A stretch of 64,000 nt of DNA. Origin: Nocardia aurea (lineage in GTDB: Bacteria; Actinomycetota; Actinomycetes; Mycobacteriales; Mycobacteriaceae). The stretch is from contig NZ_QCYJ01000021.1 in NCBI RefSeq assembly GCF_003123685.1, positions 62,001 through 126,000 on the forward strand, in the 5' to 3' direction. The translations under genes and the position numbers were made by a program. The notes beneath the pieces were generated by a model, which worked only from the letters and a program-made list of their open reading frames with translations, was not told the origin of the DNA and ran no database searches. Positions 48,501-57,170 of the stretch are shown piece after piece (the first letter of the stretch is position 1; every line of letters starts with the position of its first letter).

Positions 48501-48800
48501 TCAACGCGGAACCACGCGCACGGTGGTCTCCGCCGCACCGGGGCTGTTGATCGAATCGATGATCGAGGCGGCGCAGCGGCGGTACTTGTCGCGGTAGGCG
48601 GCATCGCCACGGTCCTCGACCGTGGCGCCGACATCGGTGAACGTCACGTCGGCATCGACACCCGCCGCCTTCGGGCCCTCGTGGCGGTCGCGGGTGGCGC
48701 GGTACCGAGCGGCGCTCGATCCCGTTCATCGAGGATGTAGACGTCGTCACCGTCGCGCACAGCCCAGATGACCCGTAGCTTGTCCAGTAGGCGGCTCCGC
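48501..48800 (-). pseudogene. Broken DUF2255-like gene
   Basis: On the minus strand, one frame shows VIWAVRDGDDVYI (the N-terminal strand of DUF2255 proteins, usually VIWAVRVGDDLYV). A different frame downstream shows DADVTFTDVGATVEDRGDAAYRDKYRRCAASIIDSINSP, then TTVRVVPR and a stop, matching the C-terminal half. At least one frameshift joins the two, and the start is missing. The gene appears inactivated. Confidence 0.45.
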
Positions 48801-49000
48801 GACCCTCGATCGGCGCGAGTATCGGACGCGGCGGTTTCGCGTACTTGCCTGGCACACCGGCTTTTACGCCCTCCGATCGGTGAAACACGGGACCCGGCCG
48901 TGGCATTGCCCCTTGCCCGTGGCACGGCATCGGCGCATGATGTCAGGCGGGTCAACACTGGCTCGCCAGTCGCCATACCGCTCAGCCGAGGAACGTGATC

Positions 49001-49183
49001 ATGATCAACAAAGCCGCACAAGCGTTTGCCGTCACCGCCATCGCGCTGTCCATCGGTGCGATCGCCGCTCCCGCCGCCTCCGCCGCACCCGCCACAGCGG
49101 AACCGTCCGCCACACCCGTCGGCTCGGTCGCGCTCTGCCTGAACATCCCGATCCCCCCGTTCAGCATCAGCGTCTGCCTCTGA
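49001..49183 (+). CDS. Small secreted peptide
   Basis: A 60-residue exported peptide. The ATG at 49001 follows GAGGA by 7 bases. The signal MINKAAQAFAVTAIALSIG is cleaved near PAASAAPA, leaving about 30 residues. The end, LCLNIPIPPFSISVCL, has two Cys 13 residues apart that might form a disulphide loop. Such tiny secreted peptides are common but poorly studied in Nocardia. It stands alone between a broken gene and a thioesterase. No function can be named. Confidence 0.65.
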   Translation: MINKAAQAFAVTAIALSIGAIAAPAASAAPATAEPSATPVGSVALCLNIPIPPFSISVCL

Positions 49184-49288
49184 TCCGATCCGGCGCGCCG
49201 CGGATCGTTCGCGGATGCCGAGACGTCCATCGACGCGAACTCGACCCACACGGTCCGGTCCGCGCGGTACCGCTGCCATGATGACGAG

Positions 49289-49687
49289 ATGCAGCTGAAC
49301 GACGAACTCCTCTACGCCGTAGCCCCTTTCGCCGAAACTCTCGGTGTCCGAATCGAGGAAGCGAGCGCCGAGTCGGTGCGGGTGCGGCTGGCCCATCGGG
49401 AGCAATTGGGCACGATGGGCGGCGGCATGCACGGCGGTGCGCTCATGAGTCTGTGCGATATCGCGGCGGCGCTGTGCGCGGCCACCCGGGTCGAACCGGG
49501 ACAGGTCACCACCACCGCGGAATCGTCGACCTACTTCCTGGCCCCGCTGCGGGGTGATTCGGCCACCGCCGTGGCCCGACCGGTCCGGGTCGGCCGGACG
49601 CTGATCTGCGTAGAGGTCGACGTGCACGACGCGCAGGGCCGCCACTGCGCGCGTACCACCCAACTGCTCGCGGTCACACAGTCCTGA
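49289..49687 (+). CDS. PaaI-type hotdog thioesterase
   Basis: A 132-residue single hotdog domain. The start LLYAVAPFAETLGVRIEEASAESVRVRLAHREQLGTM leads to the family motif GGGMHGGALMSLCDIAAALCA, where the HGG and Asp set the acyl-CoA site. VTTTAESSTYFLAPLRGDSATAVARPVRVGRTLICVEVDVHD completes the fold in three strands. It hydrolyses an acyl- or arylacetyl-CoA thioester. The ATG at 49289 lies 6 bases after CATGAT, consistent with a leaderless mRNA. It converges with the secreted protein gene at 49706. Confidence 0.87.
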   Translation: MQLNDELLYAVAPFAETLGVRIEEASAESVRVRLAHREQLGTMGGGMHGGALMSLCDIAAALCAATRVEPGQVTTTAESSTYFLAPLRGDSATAVARPVRVGRTLICVEVDVHDAQGRHCARTTQLLAVTQS

Positions 49688-49705
49688 CCGGCGCGGACGC
49701 CGTCG

Positions 49706-50104
49706 TCAGACGATTTCCACGTACAGCGTGTACGTCGCGTTGCCACGCGTGGGTGCGACGGTCACCCGGTAGAAGCCGTCCGACGGCAGCACGATCCGGG
49801 TCCAGGCGTCGGATACGACGATCACGGGTCCGTCGGGGCCGGAGATGCTGAGATTCGCGTTCCCCTCCACCGAGGTCAGGGTGCTGTCGAGCACCTGCCC
49901 GCGGCGCGCCTCGAAGAAATAGCTGTCGGCATCGCCGCGCACCACCGCTCCGTCGACCACCGCCGCGCTGGTACCGGGCGCGAATTCGACCTCGGTGTAG
50001 ACCCCCGCGTGCGCGGTGCCCGCGAAAGCGACGGCGACGGTGGTCGCGACGGTGGCGAGCGCGATCGCGGAGGCGGCGCGCACGGTGCGGATGCTGGAGG
50101 CCAT
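49706..50104 (-). CDS. Secreted protein with PPC-like beta domain
   Basis: A 132-residue exported protein. The ATG at 50104 starts MASSIRTVRAASAIALATVA with cleavage near GTAHA-GVY; an upstream in-frame start would add an Arg-rich tail that blocks the signal. The mature part is all beta: VVRGDADSYFFEARRGQVLD, LTSVEGNANLSISGPDGPVIV, IVLPSDGFYRVTVAP and RGNATYTLYVEIV, the pattern of bacterial pre-peptidase C-terminal (PPC) domains that bind carbohydrate or calcium. It probably acts outside the cell. Function unknown. Confidence 0.72.
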   Translation of the reverse strand: MASSIRTVRAASAIALATVATTVAVAFAGTAHAGVYTEVEFAPGTSAAVVDGAVVRGDADSYFFEARRGQVLDSTLTSVEGNANLSISGPDGPVIVVSDAWTRIVLPSDGFYRVTVAPTRGNATYTLYVEIV

Positions 50105-50269
50105 GGTCGGTGTCCTGTCGTGGGGGCGATGTGGATGTCGCCGGTGGGATGCGATGTCACCGACTCTGGTCGCCGCGACTTGCCGATACCTGAAAGGGCG
50201 GTTAACGCGCTGGTCCGGCACCCGATGCCCGCGGATCGAGTCGGGCGCGCCACCGCGGTGGATACCGCG

Positions 50270-51442
50270 TCAGGGATTGGCAGCGCGATAGGCGACGGTC
50301 TGTGCCGCCACGATGCGCACCAGATCGCCCAGTGCCATCTCGACGTCGGCCAGATGCAGCCCCCAGTCCGGGTCGGGAACGGCGGGCAGATTCGGGCTGC
50401 CCGGTTCCGGGGTCGCCATGAGCGCGGTCGCGCCGTCCTCGTGAATACACCGCACCCGGTAGGACTGTGCGGGGACCAACCACGGTGTCGACGCGGCGAC
50501 CGCGCCGGGACCGACCTGTAGCGCGAGTTCGACGCCCATCGGACTCGGTACCGGTTGGGCGCGCATTATGGTTGCTGCGGTGCGTGATTCGTTGAGCTCC
50601 AGCGAGGCCGGATTGGTGCAGGCGAGTTCGTAATCCGGCCCGTACGGCTGCGGAGTCGCCTCCGGTGTCACCGGGTTGCGGCCGAATCTGCTGTCCCGCG
50701 GCGGTATTTCGTCGAAGGTCTGCCAGGCGAGCACGCACCCGGTCTGGCGCTCGCTACGGCACAGCGGCAGATGCCGGAAATCGCCGCCGACATCGCTGTT
50801 CTTGCGCACCACCGTATTTCCGCCGAGCAGGATCGCGGACAGGATTCGATCGCGTATCGCGGGCCGCGGGTCGATCTCCTCGCGGATCAGCTGCCGCAAC
50901 ATACGGGTGCCCTGCGAATGGCCGATCAGCACCACCGGCCGAGACGGATCGTGTTCGGCGAGGAACTGCTGCCAGGCGCGTCGCACATCGGTGTACGCGA
51001 TGCGCGACAGGTCGGCGCGCTGTTCGGCGGTGTATTCGTCTTCGTCGGCGAGCGCGCCGAGGGTGCGCTGGCGGTACACCGGCGCGTATACCTCGCACAC
51101 CTGGGAGAAGCGCGCCGCCTGCTGGGCGGCGACGGTGCGCAGTTCGGGCGTCACGGTGGTGTCGGCGTTGGGCGTCGGCTGCAACGACACCGTGGGGTAC
51201 ACGTAGAAGCAGTCGACGCCGGGATCGGCGGGCGCGGGCGCCTCCTCGCGCAGGTCCGGTTGTCCGGTTCGCCGCACGGTCGTCGCCGTGCTCGCGGTAC
51301 ACGGGTCGTCGGCCAGGCCGGGACGGCACAACCACACGACGCCGTCGGCGGGTGCGGCGTCCGCGCCGACCGGCACCCAGGGAAGTACACCGATGCCGCA
51401 GACCACGGCCGCCACCGCACGCCACCACCGACTATCGCGCAT
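50270..51442 (-). CDS. Secreted DUF3089 alpha/beta-hydrolase-like protein
   Basis: A 390-residue exported protein of the DUF3089 (lysophospholipase-like) family. The ATG at 51442 starts MRDSRWWRAVAAVVCGIGVL, with cleavage near GADAAPA. The family features are PGVDCFYVYPTVSLQP, VYAPVYRQRTLGAL, the nucleophile in VVLIGHSQGTRMLRQLI and RFGRNPVTPEATPQPYGPDYELACTNP. It is expected to cleave an acyl ester outside the membrane. The first upstream starts in frame add a low-complexity leader. Paired cysteines (WLCRPGLADDPC) suggest extracytoplasmic folding. Confidence 0.85.
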   Translation of the reverse strand: MRDSRWWRAVAAVVCGIGVLPWVPVGADAAPADGVVWLCRPGLADDPCTASTATTVRRTGQPDLREEAPAPADPGVDCFYVYPTVSLQPTPNADTTVTPELRTVAAQQAARFSQVCEVYAPVYRQRTLGALADEDEYTAEQRADLSRIAYTDVRRAWQQFLAEHDPSRPVVLIGHSQGTRMLRQLIREEIDPRPAIRDRILSAILLGGNTVVRKNSDVGGDFRHLPLCRSERQTGCVLAWQTFDEIPPRDSRFGRNPVTPEATPQPYGPDYELACTNPASLELNESRTAATIMRAQPVPSPMGVELALQVGPGAVAASTPWLVPAQSYRVRCIHEDGATALMATPEPGSPNLPAVPDPDWGLHLADVEMALGDLVRIVAAQTVAYRAANP

Positions 51443-51632
51443 CGCCTCCGCCTTCACAGTGTCGGTCCCGCCATCGGGCGCCGTGGATCTGCGGCACCGC
51501 GCGGGGGAGATCCGGGTCGGGTCATCGTAGCCGTCCGGTTCTCCCGTTCCCGGGATCGCGCCGAGGTCGTCGGGTCCGGGGTCGCGGCTGCGTCGAAGAC
51601 CCGGGCGACGCTCGCGTGCGAGTATCGGGGTC

Positions 51633-52088
51633 ATGCCACGTATCGCCACCGCCGACGTCGTCCGACGAGCCGAACTGCTCGAATTCCTGCGCCCGCGTCA
51701 CCGTGCCGTCCTGGAGACGAAACGCGCCGACGGCAGTCCCCAGCTGTCGCCGGTCACCTGCGGCGTCGACTCCGACGGCCGCCTGGTGATCTCGACCTAT
51801 CCGACCCGCGCCAAGACCCGCAATATCCGCCGTGATCCCCGGGTCTCGTTGTGCGTGCTGTCCGACGAATGGAACGACGCCTACGTGCAGGTCGACGGAC
51901 GCGCCGAGGTGCTCGACATGCCGGAGGCCCTGGACGGACTGGTCGACTACTTCCGGTGCATCTCCGGCGAACACCCGGACTGGGCCGAATACCGGGAGGC
52001 CATGGTCCGGCAGAACAAATCGCTCATCCGCGTGCACATCGAACGCTGGGGTCCGATCGCCACCGGCGGTTTCCCGCCCGAGCGGTAG
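51633..52088 (+). CDS. PPOX-class F420/FMN-dependent oxidoreductase
   Basis: A 151-residue split-barrel protein. The start DVVRRAELLEFLRPRHRAVLETKRADGSPQLSPVTCGVDSDGRLVIST shows the typical ALATLRADGSP-like strand and the SPV motif that lines the deazaflavin/flavin pocket. TRAKTRNIRRDPRVSLCVLSDE is the conserved basic region. Members reduce quinone-like or other substrates with F420H2 in mycolata. ATG at 51633. It is divergent from the DUF3089 gene. Which cofactor is used is inferred from similarity. Confidence 0.86.
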   Translation: MPRIATADVVRRAELLEFLRPRHRAVLETKRADGSPQLSPVTCGVDSDGRLVISTYPTRAKTRNIRRDPRVSLCVLSDEWNDAYVQVDGRAEVLDMPEALDGLVDYFRCISGEHPDWAEYREAMVRQNKSLIRVHIERWGPIATGGFPPER

Positions 52089-52365
52089 GCGGACGGGCCT
52101 CGACCACCGCGAAACGCGCGCGCCGCGACGGGGTTCGGCCGGAGCGGCGTCGGCCGGGGGTACGACTTCCTCGCGCCGGGGGAGCGCGAAAAACATTCCG
52201 CCCAGCCCGTTTTCGCGGGTCCGCCCGTTACCTCACCGTGTCGTACCATCTACCGGGGTCCTGCGTAGACCCGGCAACGCGCTCTGTCGCGGCGTCAACG
52301 CGCGCGGAGTGTCGGCGATTCACCAAACCTGTAGTGCACACGAACACATTGGGGAGGTTTCTCAC

Positions 52366-53613
52366 TTGAGTACGCAGCAGTCCCGGGAGATGTCGTGCCC
52401 GGTCGTCCACCACTCGCCGATTCCGGCCGACCAACACCGGATCCCGCTGCACACACCGGAATTCGCCGCCGATCCGCACCGATACTATCGCCAGATGCGC
52501 GGTCGCTACGGCAGTTTGGCCCCGGTGGAACTCGCGCCCGGCGTACCGGCCACCCTGGTGATCGCCTACCGGACCGCGGTGCGGATCCTCAACGACCCGG
52601 AACGTTTTCCCGCGGACCCCAGAACCTGGCAGCAGAGCGTGCCGTCGGATTGCCCCGTCCTCCCGCTGCTCGAATGGCGGCCGATGGCCAGCAGATGCTC
52701 GGGTGCGGAATTCACCCGCTATCGGCAGGCGATCACGGCCGGTATCGACTCCGTCGACCTGTTCTCGTTGCGCGGCGTCGTGGAGAAACTCGCCGTCGAG
52801 CTGATCAATTCCTTCTGCGCGGACGGGCGTGCCGATCTGATCCGGCAGTACGCGTTCCCCCTGGTGTTCGATGTCATCGGTCATATGCTCGGATGCCCGC
52901 CCGAAATCCGCGACCAGGTCGCGGCGGGGACGAGCGCGCTCATCGACGGTGGGGACGCCGAGACGGGAAACCGGTTGCTCGGCGAGGCGCTGATGAATCT
53001 GGTGACGCTCAAACGGGCCGAACCCGGTCGCGACATCCCGTCGACGTTGCTGCGACATCCCTCCGGTCTCGACGACATCGAGGCGTCGCACCACGTGTCG
53101 CAGATCTACGGGGGCGGCATCGAATTCCAACTCAATCTGATCGTCAACACCCTGTTGTTGATCGTCTCCGACGTCCGCTTCGGCGACAACGTCCTCGGCG
53201 GGAATCTGTCCTCGCGCGACGCGCTCGACGAGGTGCTGTTCAACGATCCGCCGGTGGCGAATCTGATGGTGACCTACCCGCGCCAGCCGATCGTCATCGA
53301 CGACGTCTGGCTGCCCGCCCACCAGCCGGTGGTGATCAGCATGGCCGCGTGCAACAACGATCCCGAAGTCCGCAGCACCGAACTCACCGGCAATCGCGCC
53401 CATCTCGCGTGGGGTGTCGGCCCGCACGCCTGCCCGGCGCAGTCGCTGGCGTATCTGATCGCCGAATGCGCGATCGATCAACTGCTCGACGTCCTGCCCG
53501 AGATCAGGATCGACCTGACCGACGGGGTTCCCGCGTGGCGGCCCGGCCCGTTCCATCGTGCTCTGACCGAGTTGCCCGTCACCTTCCCACCCGCCCCGCC
53601 GCTCGCCGTGTGA
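52366..53613 (+). CDS. Cytochrome P450 without an ExxR motif (conservon/CYP157-like)
   Basis: A 415-residue P450. The start is TTG at 52366 with GGGGAGG eight bases upstream; an internal ATG is 24 bases on. The heme Cys lies in LAWGVGPHACPAQSLAYLIAE. The I-helix oxygen motif is weak (IYGGGIEFQLNLI). The K-helix position reads DALDEVLFNDPPVANL, which lacks ExxR; CYP157 P450s of Streptomyces conservons have a similar EVLW-DPP form (from memory). The protein may still be folded but with altered redox activity, or be a ligand-sensing partner. A roadblock gene is 4 kb away, no other conservon gene is present. Confidence 0.85.
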   Translation: MSTQQSREMSCPVVHHSPIPADQHRIPLHTPEFAADPHRYYRQMRGRYGSLAPVELAPGVPATLVIAYRTAVRILNDPERFPADPRTWQQSVPSDCPVLPLLEWRPMASRCSGAEFTRYRQAITAGIDSVDLFSLRGVVEKLAVELINSFCADGRADLIRQYAFPLVFDVIGHMLGCPPEIRDQVAAGTSALIDGGDAETGNRLLGEALMNLVTLKRAEPGRDIPSTLLRHPSGLDDIEASHHVSQIYGGGIEFQLNLIVNTLLLIVSDVRFGDNVLGGNLSSRDALDEVLFNDPPVANLMVTYPRQPIVIDDVWLPAHQPVVISMAACNNDPEVRSTELTGNRAHLAWGVGPHACPAQSLAYLIAECAIDQLLDVLPEIRIDLTDGVPAWRPGPFHRALTELPVTFPPAPPLAV

Positions 53614-53699
53614 TCGTTCGGGTCCCTCATCGATGTGATTCGGCCGACGAAACGGACCGAGAGTCGCTTCGCCGCGCGGAATGTCGCGAGGATGGACGC

Positions 53700-55007
53700 G
53701 TGCACAGTAGTCAGATCGTGACGGTATTCCTGGATCTCGTCGTCATCATGGCGGTGGCGCGGGTTCTGGGGTGGCTCGCGGAGAAGGTAGGCCAGCCCGC
53801 CGTCATCGGGGAGATCACGGCGGGAATCCTGGTCGGCCCCACCGTACTCGGCGCCGATCTCTCCTCCGCGTTGTTCCCGGGCGAGAGCCGTCCGTATCTG
53901 AGCCTGCTCGCCAATGTCGGTGTCGCCGTGTTCATGTTCGTGGCCGGCCTCGAGCTCGATCGCGGCATGTTCGCGGGCGCGCGGCGCTCGATCTCGGTGG
54001 TGTCGGCTGCCGCCTATCTGTTCCCCTTCGTTCTCGGCTGCGGTGTCGCCGCGATCGCGCTGTCACGTCACGCCACGGGCGACCGGCTGAATTTCGCTCT
54101 CTTCGTCGGCTGCGCCCTCGCGGTCACCGCCTTCCCCGTACTCGTGCGAATCCTGCACGATCGTGGGCTGATTCGCACGCGGCTCGGCCAGCTCAGCCTG
54201 GCGTGCGCCGCCCTGGTCGACATCCTGGCCTGGTCCGCGCTCGCCGTGGTGCTCGCCCTCGCGCACCCGGAGGCGGGGACACAGTGGCGCCTGTTCCTGT
54301 TGATACCCCTGGTCGCCGTGACGTGGTGGGTGGTGCGACCGGCCCTCGCGCGACTGGCCGCGGTGGGGACCGAACAGACGATGATCGTGGTCGGTGTCGG
54401 CGGGGCGCTGCTCCTCGGCGCGGTCACCGAATGGATCGGGCTGCATCTGATATTCGGAGCCTTCGCCTTCGGTGTCGTGTTCCCTCGCGCGCGCAGGACG
54501 ACCGTGGAATCCGGCGCGCGGGTCCTGAGTTCGGTGCTGCTGCCGGGCTTCTTCGTGGTGTCGGGTCTCGCCGTCGATCTCGGATCGCTGGATCGGACCG
54601 CGGTCGGCGAACTCGCCGTCATCGTGGTGGTGGCTATCGCCGGGAAACTGCTCGGCGTCTACGCGGCGGGCCGGGCGACCGGGCTGCGTCCGCGCCCGGC
54701 CGCCGCGCTCGCCGCGCTGTTGAACACCCGGGGACTGACCGAACTGGTGATCCTGAATGTCGGCCTCGGAATCGGCATCATCGGGCCGCAACTGTATTCG
54801 CTGCTGGTGGTGATGGCGCTGGTGACGACGGCGATGACCGCGCCCGCCTTGCGCGTGATCGGTGTGCCCGAGCGGCTCGTCGACGACTTCGGGGACACCG
54901 AATACGGCGGCGAGGAATCTCCCGCGGAGCAGGGTTCCGCTGCCGGGGAAAAGGAAACCGCCGTACGCGACGAATCGCGTGCGGCGGAGTCCGGCGGCAG
55001 GCATTAG
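53700..55007 (+). CDS. CPA2-family cation/proton antiporter
   Basis: A 435-residue membrane protein of the KefB/NapA type. The GTG at 53700 gives VHSSQIVTVFLDLVVIMAVARVLG; the open frame runs much further upstream but that part is the shadow of the P450 gene. About 12 membrane segments are visible, with GQPAVIGEITAGILVGPTVLG after the first pair and the ion-binding region FVGCALAVTAFPVLVRIL. LNTRGLTELVILNVGLGIG is the late half-helix region. The C-terminal tail (50 residues) is acidic. It exchanges Na+ or K+ for protons. It ends on the convergent MFS gene with overlapping stops. Confidence 0.88.
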   Translation: MHSSQIVTVFLDLVVIMAVARVLGWLAEKVGQPAVIGEITAGILVGPTVLGADLSSALFPGESRPYLSLLANVGVAVFMFVAGLELDRGMFAGARRSISVVSAAAYLFPFVLGCGVAAIALSRHATGDRLNFALFVGCALAVTAFPVLVRILHDRGLIRTRLGQLSLACAALVDILAWSALAVVLALAHPEAGTQWRLFLLIPLVAVTWWVVRPALARLAAVGTEQTMIVVGVGGALLLGAVTEWIGLHLIFGAFAFGVVFPRARRTTVESGARVLSSVLLPGFFVVSGLAVDLGSLDRTAVGELAVIVVVAIAGKLLGVYAAGRATGLRPRPAAALAALLNTRGLTELVILNVGLGIGIIGPQLYSLLVVMALVTTAMTAPALRVIGVPERLVDDFGDTEYGGEESPAEQGSAAGEKETAVRDESRAAESGGRH

Positions 55008-56446
55008 ACCCGGACGGCCACCTTCGGCTGCGGCGCCACGCCGGGCAGCACCCGCTTGACCGGGATGGTCGTCGCGAGCACGGCGCCCAGGATCGCCACG
55101 CCGCCGCCGATCAGCAGACCGACACGGAAACCGTTCTCCGTCGGGAGCATATGTCCGCCGACCGAGAAGGTCATCTGCGCCAGGATCGCGCCGACGACGG
55201 CGGCCGAGATCGAGGTGCCGATGGCGCGCATCAGGGTGTTGAAGCTGTTGGCCGCGGCGGTCTCGGACACCGGCACCGCGCCCATGATCAGCGCGGGCAT
55301 CGCGCCGTAGGCGAAGCCGACCCCGGTGTTGATGATGACGGTCGCCGCGAGGATGCCCCAGGTGGAACCCATCAGGATCAGCGAGGCGGCATAGCCCGCG
55401 GCGATGACGGCGCATCCGGCGGCGAGGGTGAACTTGGGGCCGCGCAGGGCCGAGAGCCGCGCGCCGACCGGGGAGATCACCATCATCGTCAGACCGGCGG
55501 GCGCCATCCACAGGCCCATCGCGAACATGGACTGCCCGAGACCGAATCCGGTGGACTTCGGCAGTTGCAGCAGCTGCGGGATCAGCAGCGCCTGGGCGTA
55601 CATCGCCATCGAGACGACCACCGAGGTCGCGTTGGTGAGCAGGACCTGGGGGCGGGCGGTGACGCGCAGGTCGACCAGCGGCTGGCTGGTGCGCAGTTCG
55701 TAGCGGCCCCAGATCAGGATCGCGACGATCGCGGCGGCGAATAGGCCGAGGATGGTGGCGCTGGTCCAGCCCCAGGTCGCGCCCTTGGAGACCGCGAGCA
55801 GCAGGCAGACGAGTCCGATTCCGAGCCCGATCGCGCCCAGGTAGTCGAAACGTCCGGCGGGGCCTTCGGTGGGGATTTCGGGGATGACGAGGTAGATCAG
55901 GACACCGACGATCGCGGCGAGTACGGCGCAGCCCCAGAACAGCATCCGCCAGTCGCTGTTCTCGACGACGGCGGCGGCGATGGGAAGTCCGAGCGCGCCG
56001 CCGATTCCGAGGCTGGCGCTGATCAGGGCGATGGCCGAACCGAGGCGTTCCGGCGGCAGCAGGTCGCGCATCGCGCTGATGCCGATCGGGATGATGCCGA
56101 CGCCCATGCCCTGAAGACCGCGGCCGATGATCATCGGCAGCACCGAGGTGGCGGTGGCGCACACGATCGATCCGACGATGAGCGGGACGATGGAGGCCAG
56201 CAGCACCGGACGTTTGCCGTACATGTCGCCGAGTCGTCCGGCGACCGGCGTGACGACGGCGCCGACGAGCAGCGTCGCGGTGACCACCCAGGTGGTGTTT
56301 GACGCGGTGCTGTGCAGGATCTGTGGAAGTTGACCGAGTAGCGGGACGACGAGGGTCTGCATCAGCGCGGCGACGATGCCCGCGGACGCCACGACGGCCA
56401 GGACGGCATTGGGCCGAACGGTGGAGCTGGGTGTGCTCACGGACAT
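55004..56446 (-). CDS. MFS drug exporter (DHA2 type)
   Basis: A 480-residue major facilitator with about 14 membrane segments. Motif A appears as GRLGDMYGKRPVLL after helix 2, and the antiporter motif C region lies around GLQGMGVGIIPIGISAMRDLL with SLGIGGALGLPIAA. These fit EmrB/QacA-type multidrug exporters. The ATG at 56446 is followed directly by TPSSTVRPNAVLAVVASAG. A MarR-type regulator is divergent, with ATGCAT-rich operators between, the classic layout for a regulated efflux pump. The substrate is unknown. The stop overlaps that of the convergent antiporter gene. Confidence 0.9.
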   Translation of the reverse strand: MSVSTPSSTVRPNAVLAVVASAGIVAALMQTLVVPLLGQLPQILHSTASNTTWVVTATLLVGAVVTPVAGRLGDMYGKRPVLLASIVPLIVGSIVCATATSVLPMIIGRGLQGMGVGIIPIGISAMRDLLPPERLGSAIALISASLGIGGALGLPIAAAVVENSDWRMLFWGCAVLAAIVGVLIYLVIPEIPTEGPAGRFDYLGAIGLGIGLVCLLLAVSKGATWGWTSATILGLFAAAIVAILIWGRYELRTSQPLVDLRVTARPQVLLTNATSVVVSMAMYAQALLIPQLLQLPKSTGFGLGQSMFAMGLWMAPAGLTMMVISPVGARLSALRGPKFTLAAGCAVIAAGYAASLILMGSTWGILAATVIINTGVGFAYGAMPALIMGAVPVSETAAANSFNTLMRAIGTSISAAVVGAILAQMTFSVGGHMLPTENGFRVGLLIGGGVAILGAVLATTIPVKRVLPGVAPQPKVAVRV

Positions 56447-56469
56447 CTCCCTTTGCTGACGTTAACTAA

Positions 56470-56535
56470 CGATATGCATCGTACATCCAATATGCATTAT
56501 GCATATCCTATGTGTGATGCATAAGTCATGCATGA
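56470..56535. promoter_or_regulatory. Cluster of ATGCAT palindromes (MarR operators)
   Basis: The 179-bp MFS-MarR intergenic region holds CGATATGCATCG (56470-56481), ATATGCATTATGCATAT (56490-56506, palindromic apart from its centre) and TCATGCATGA (56526-56535), in AT-rich DNA. Repeated palindromes between the exporter and the divergent MarR gene point to binding sites for that repressor. Confidence 0.7.
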
Positions 56536-56625
56536 CGCACGACCTATGTGTCCTGCATAACGCGTGGTATACCTGGTGTCGGGGAGTTGTCCGCGGCGTC
56601 TCGCGGAGCTGTCGAAAGGACCGCA

Positions 56626-57117
56626 ATGGACAAGGCCATCGACTCGATCGAGTTCGAGACCATGTTGTTCGGCCGATACAGCCTGGCCTCCCGCAAAGGT
56701 AACGAGCGCAATCTCGACCGCAGCGTCTACACGCTGCTCGCCCGACTCCACATGGAAGGGCCGATGACCATCGGCCAACTCGGCGAGGCGCTCGGTCTGG
56801 ACGATTCGACCGTGAACCGGCAGACCGCCGCCATGATGAAGGCCGGTCTGTTGGAGCGGATCGCCGATCCCGACGGCGGGTTGGCGCGCAAGTTCCGCGC
56901 CACCGCCGACGGTGAACGCCGGTTGGAAGCGCAACGTGCCGAGAGCATTCGGCACCTGGACACCATCCTGAGCGATTGGGCTCCCGAGGATGTCGCGATC
57001 TTCGGCGCCTACCTGGAGCGGTTCAACACCGATATCGAGCGGTATCACGGGCGGCCGTGGCCGCGCCCGGCCGGCTCGCTGTCGGCCACCCGTTTCGGCC
57101 GGGGCGCGACGGGCTGA
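56626..57117 (+). CDS. MarR family transcriptional regulator
   Basis: A 163-residue winged-helix regulator. The ATG at 56626 has AAAGGA upstream; an in-frame ATG 26 codons earlier would include the operator region. The DNA-binding part reads YTLLARLHMEGPMTIGQLGEALGLDDSTVNRQTAAMMKAGLLERIADPDGGLARKFRATADG (helix-turn-helix plus wing). The C-terminal helix (RHLDTILSDWAPEDVAIFGAYLERFNTDI) dimerises. It is divergent from the MFS exporter and should repress it and itself, with release by the exporter's substrate. Confidence 0.9.
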   Translation: MDKAIDSIEFETMLFGRYSLASRKGNERNLDRSVYTLLARLHMEGPMTIGQLGEALGLDDSTVNRQTAAMMKAGLLERIADPDGGLARKFRATADGERRLEAQRAESIRHLDTILSDWAPEDVAIFGAYLERFNTDIERYHGRPWPRPAGSLSATRFGRGATG

Positions 57118-57170
57118 ACGGCTACGCGATCCGAACATGTGATCGCACGGAGACGCTCACGCCACTTCTC

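Noticed and set aside
51832..52365. Long N-terminal extension of the P450
   Set aside because: Extra sequence overlaps the preceding oxidoreductase gene; the TTG at 52366 has a strong ribosome site.
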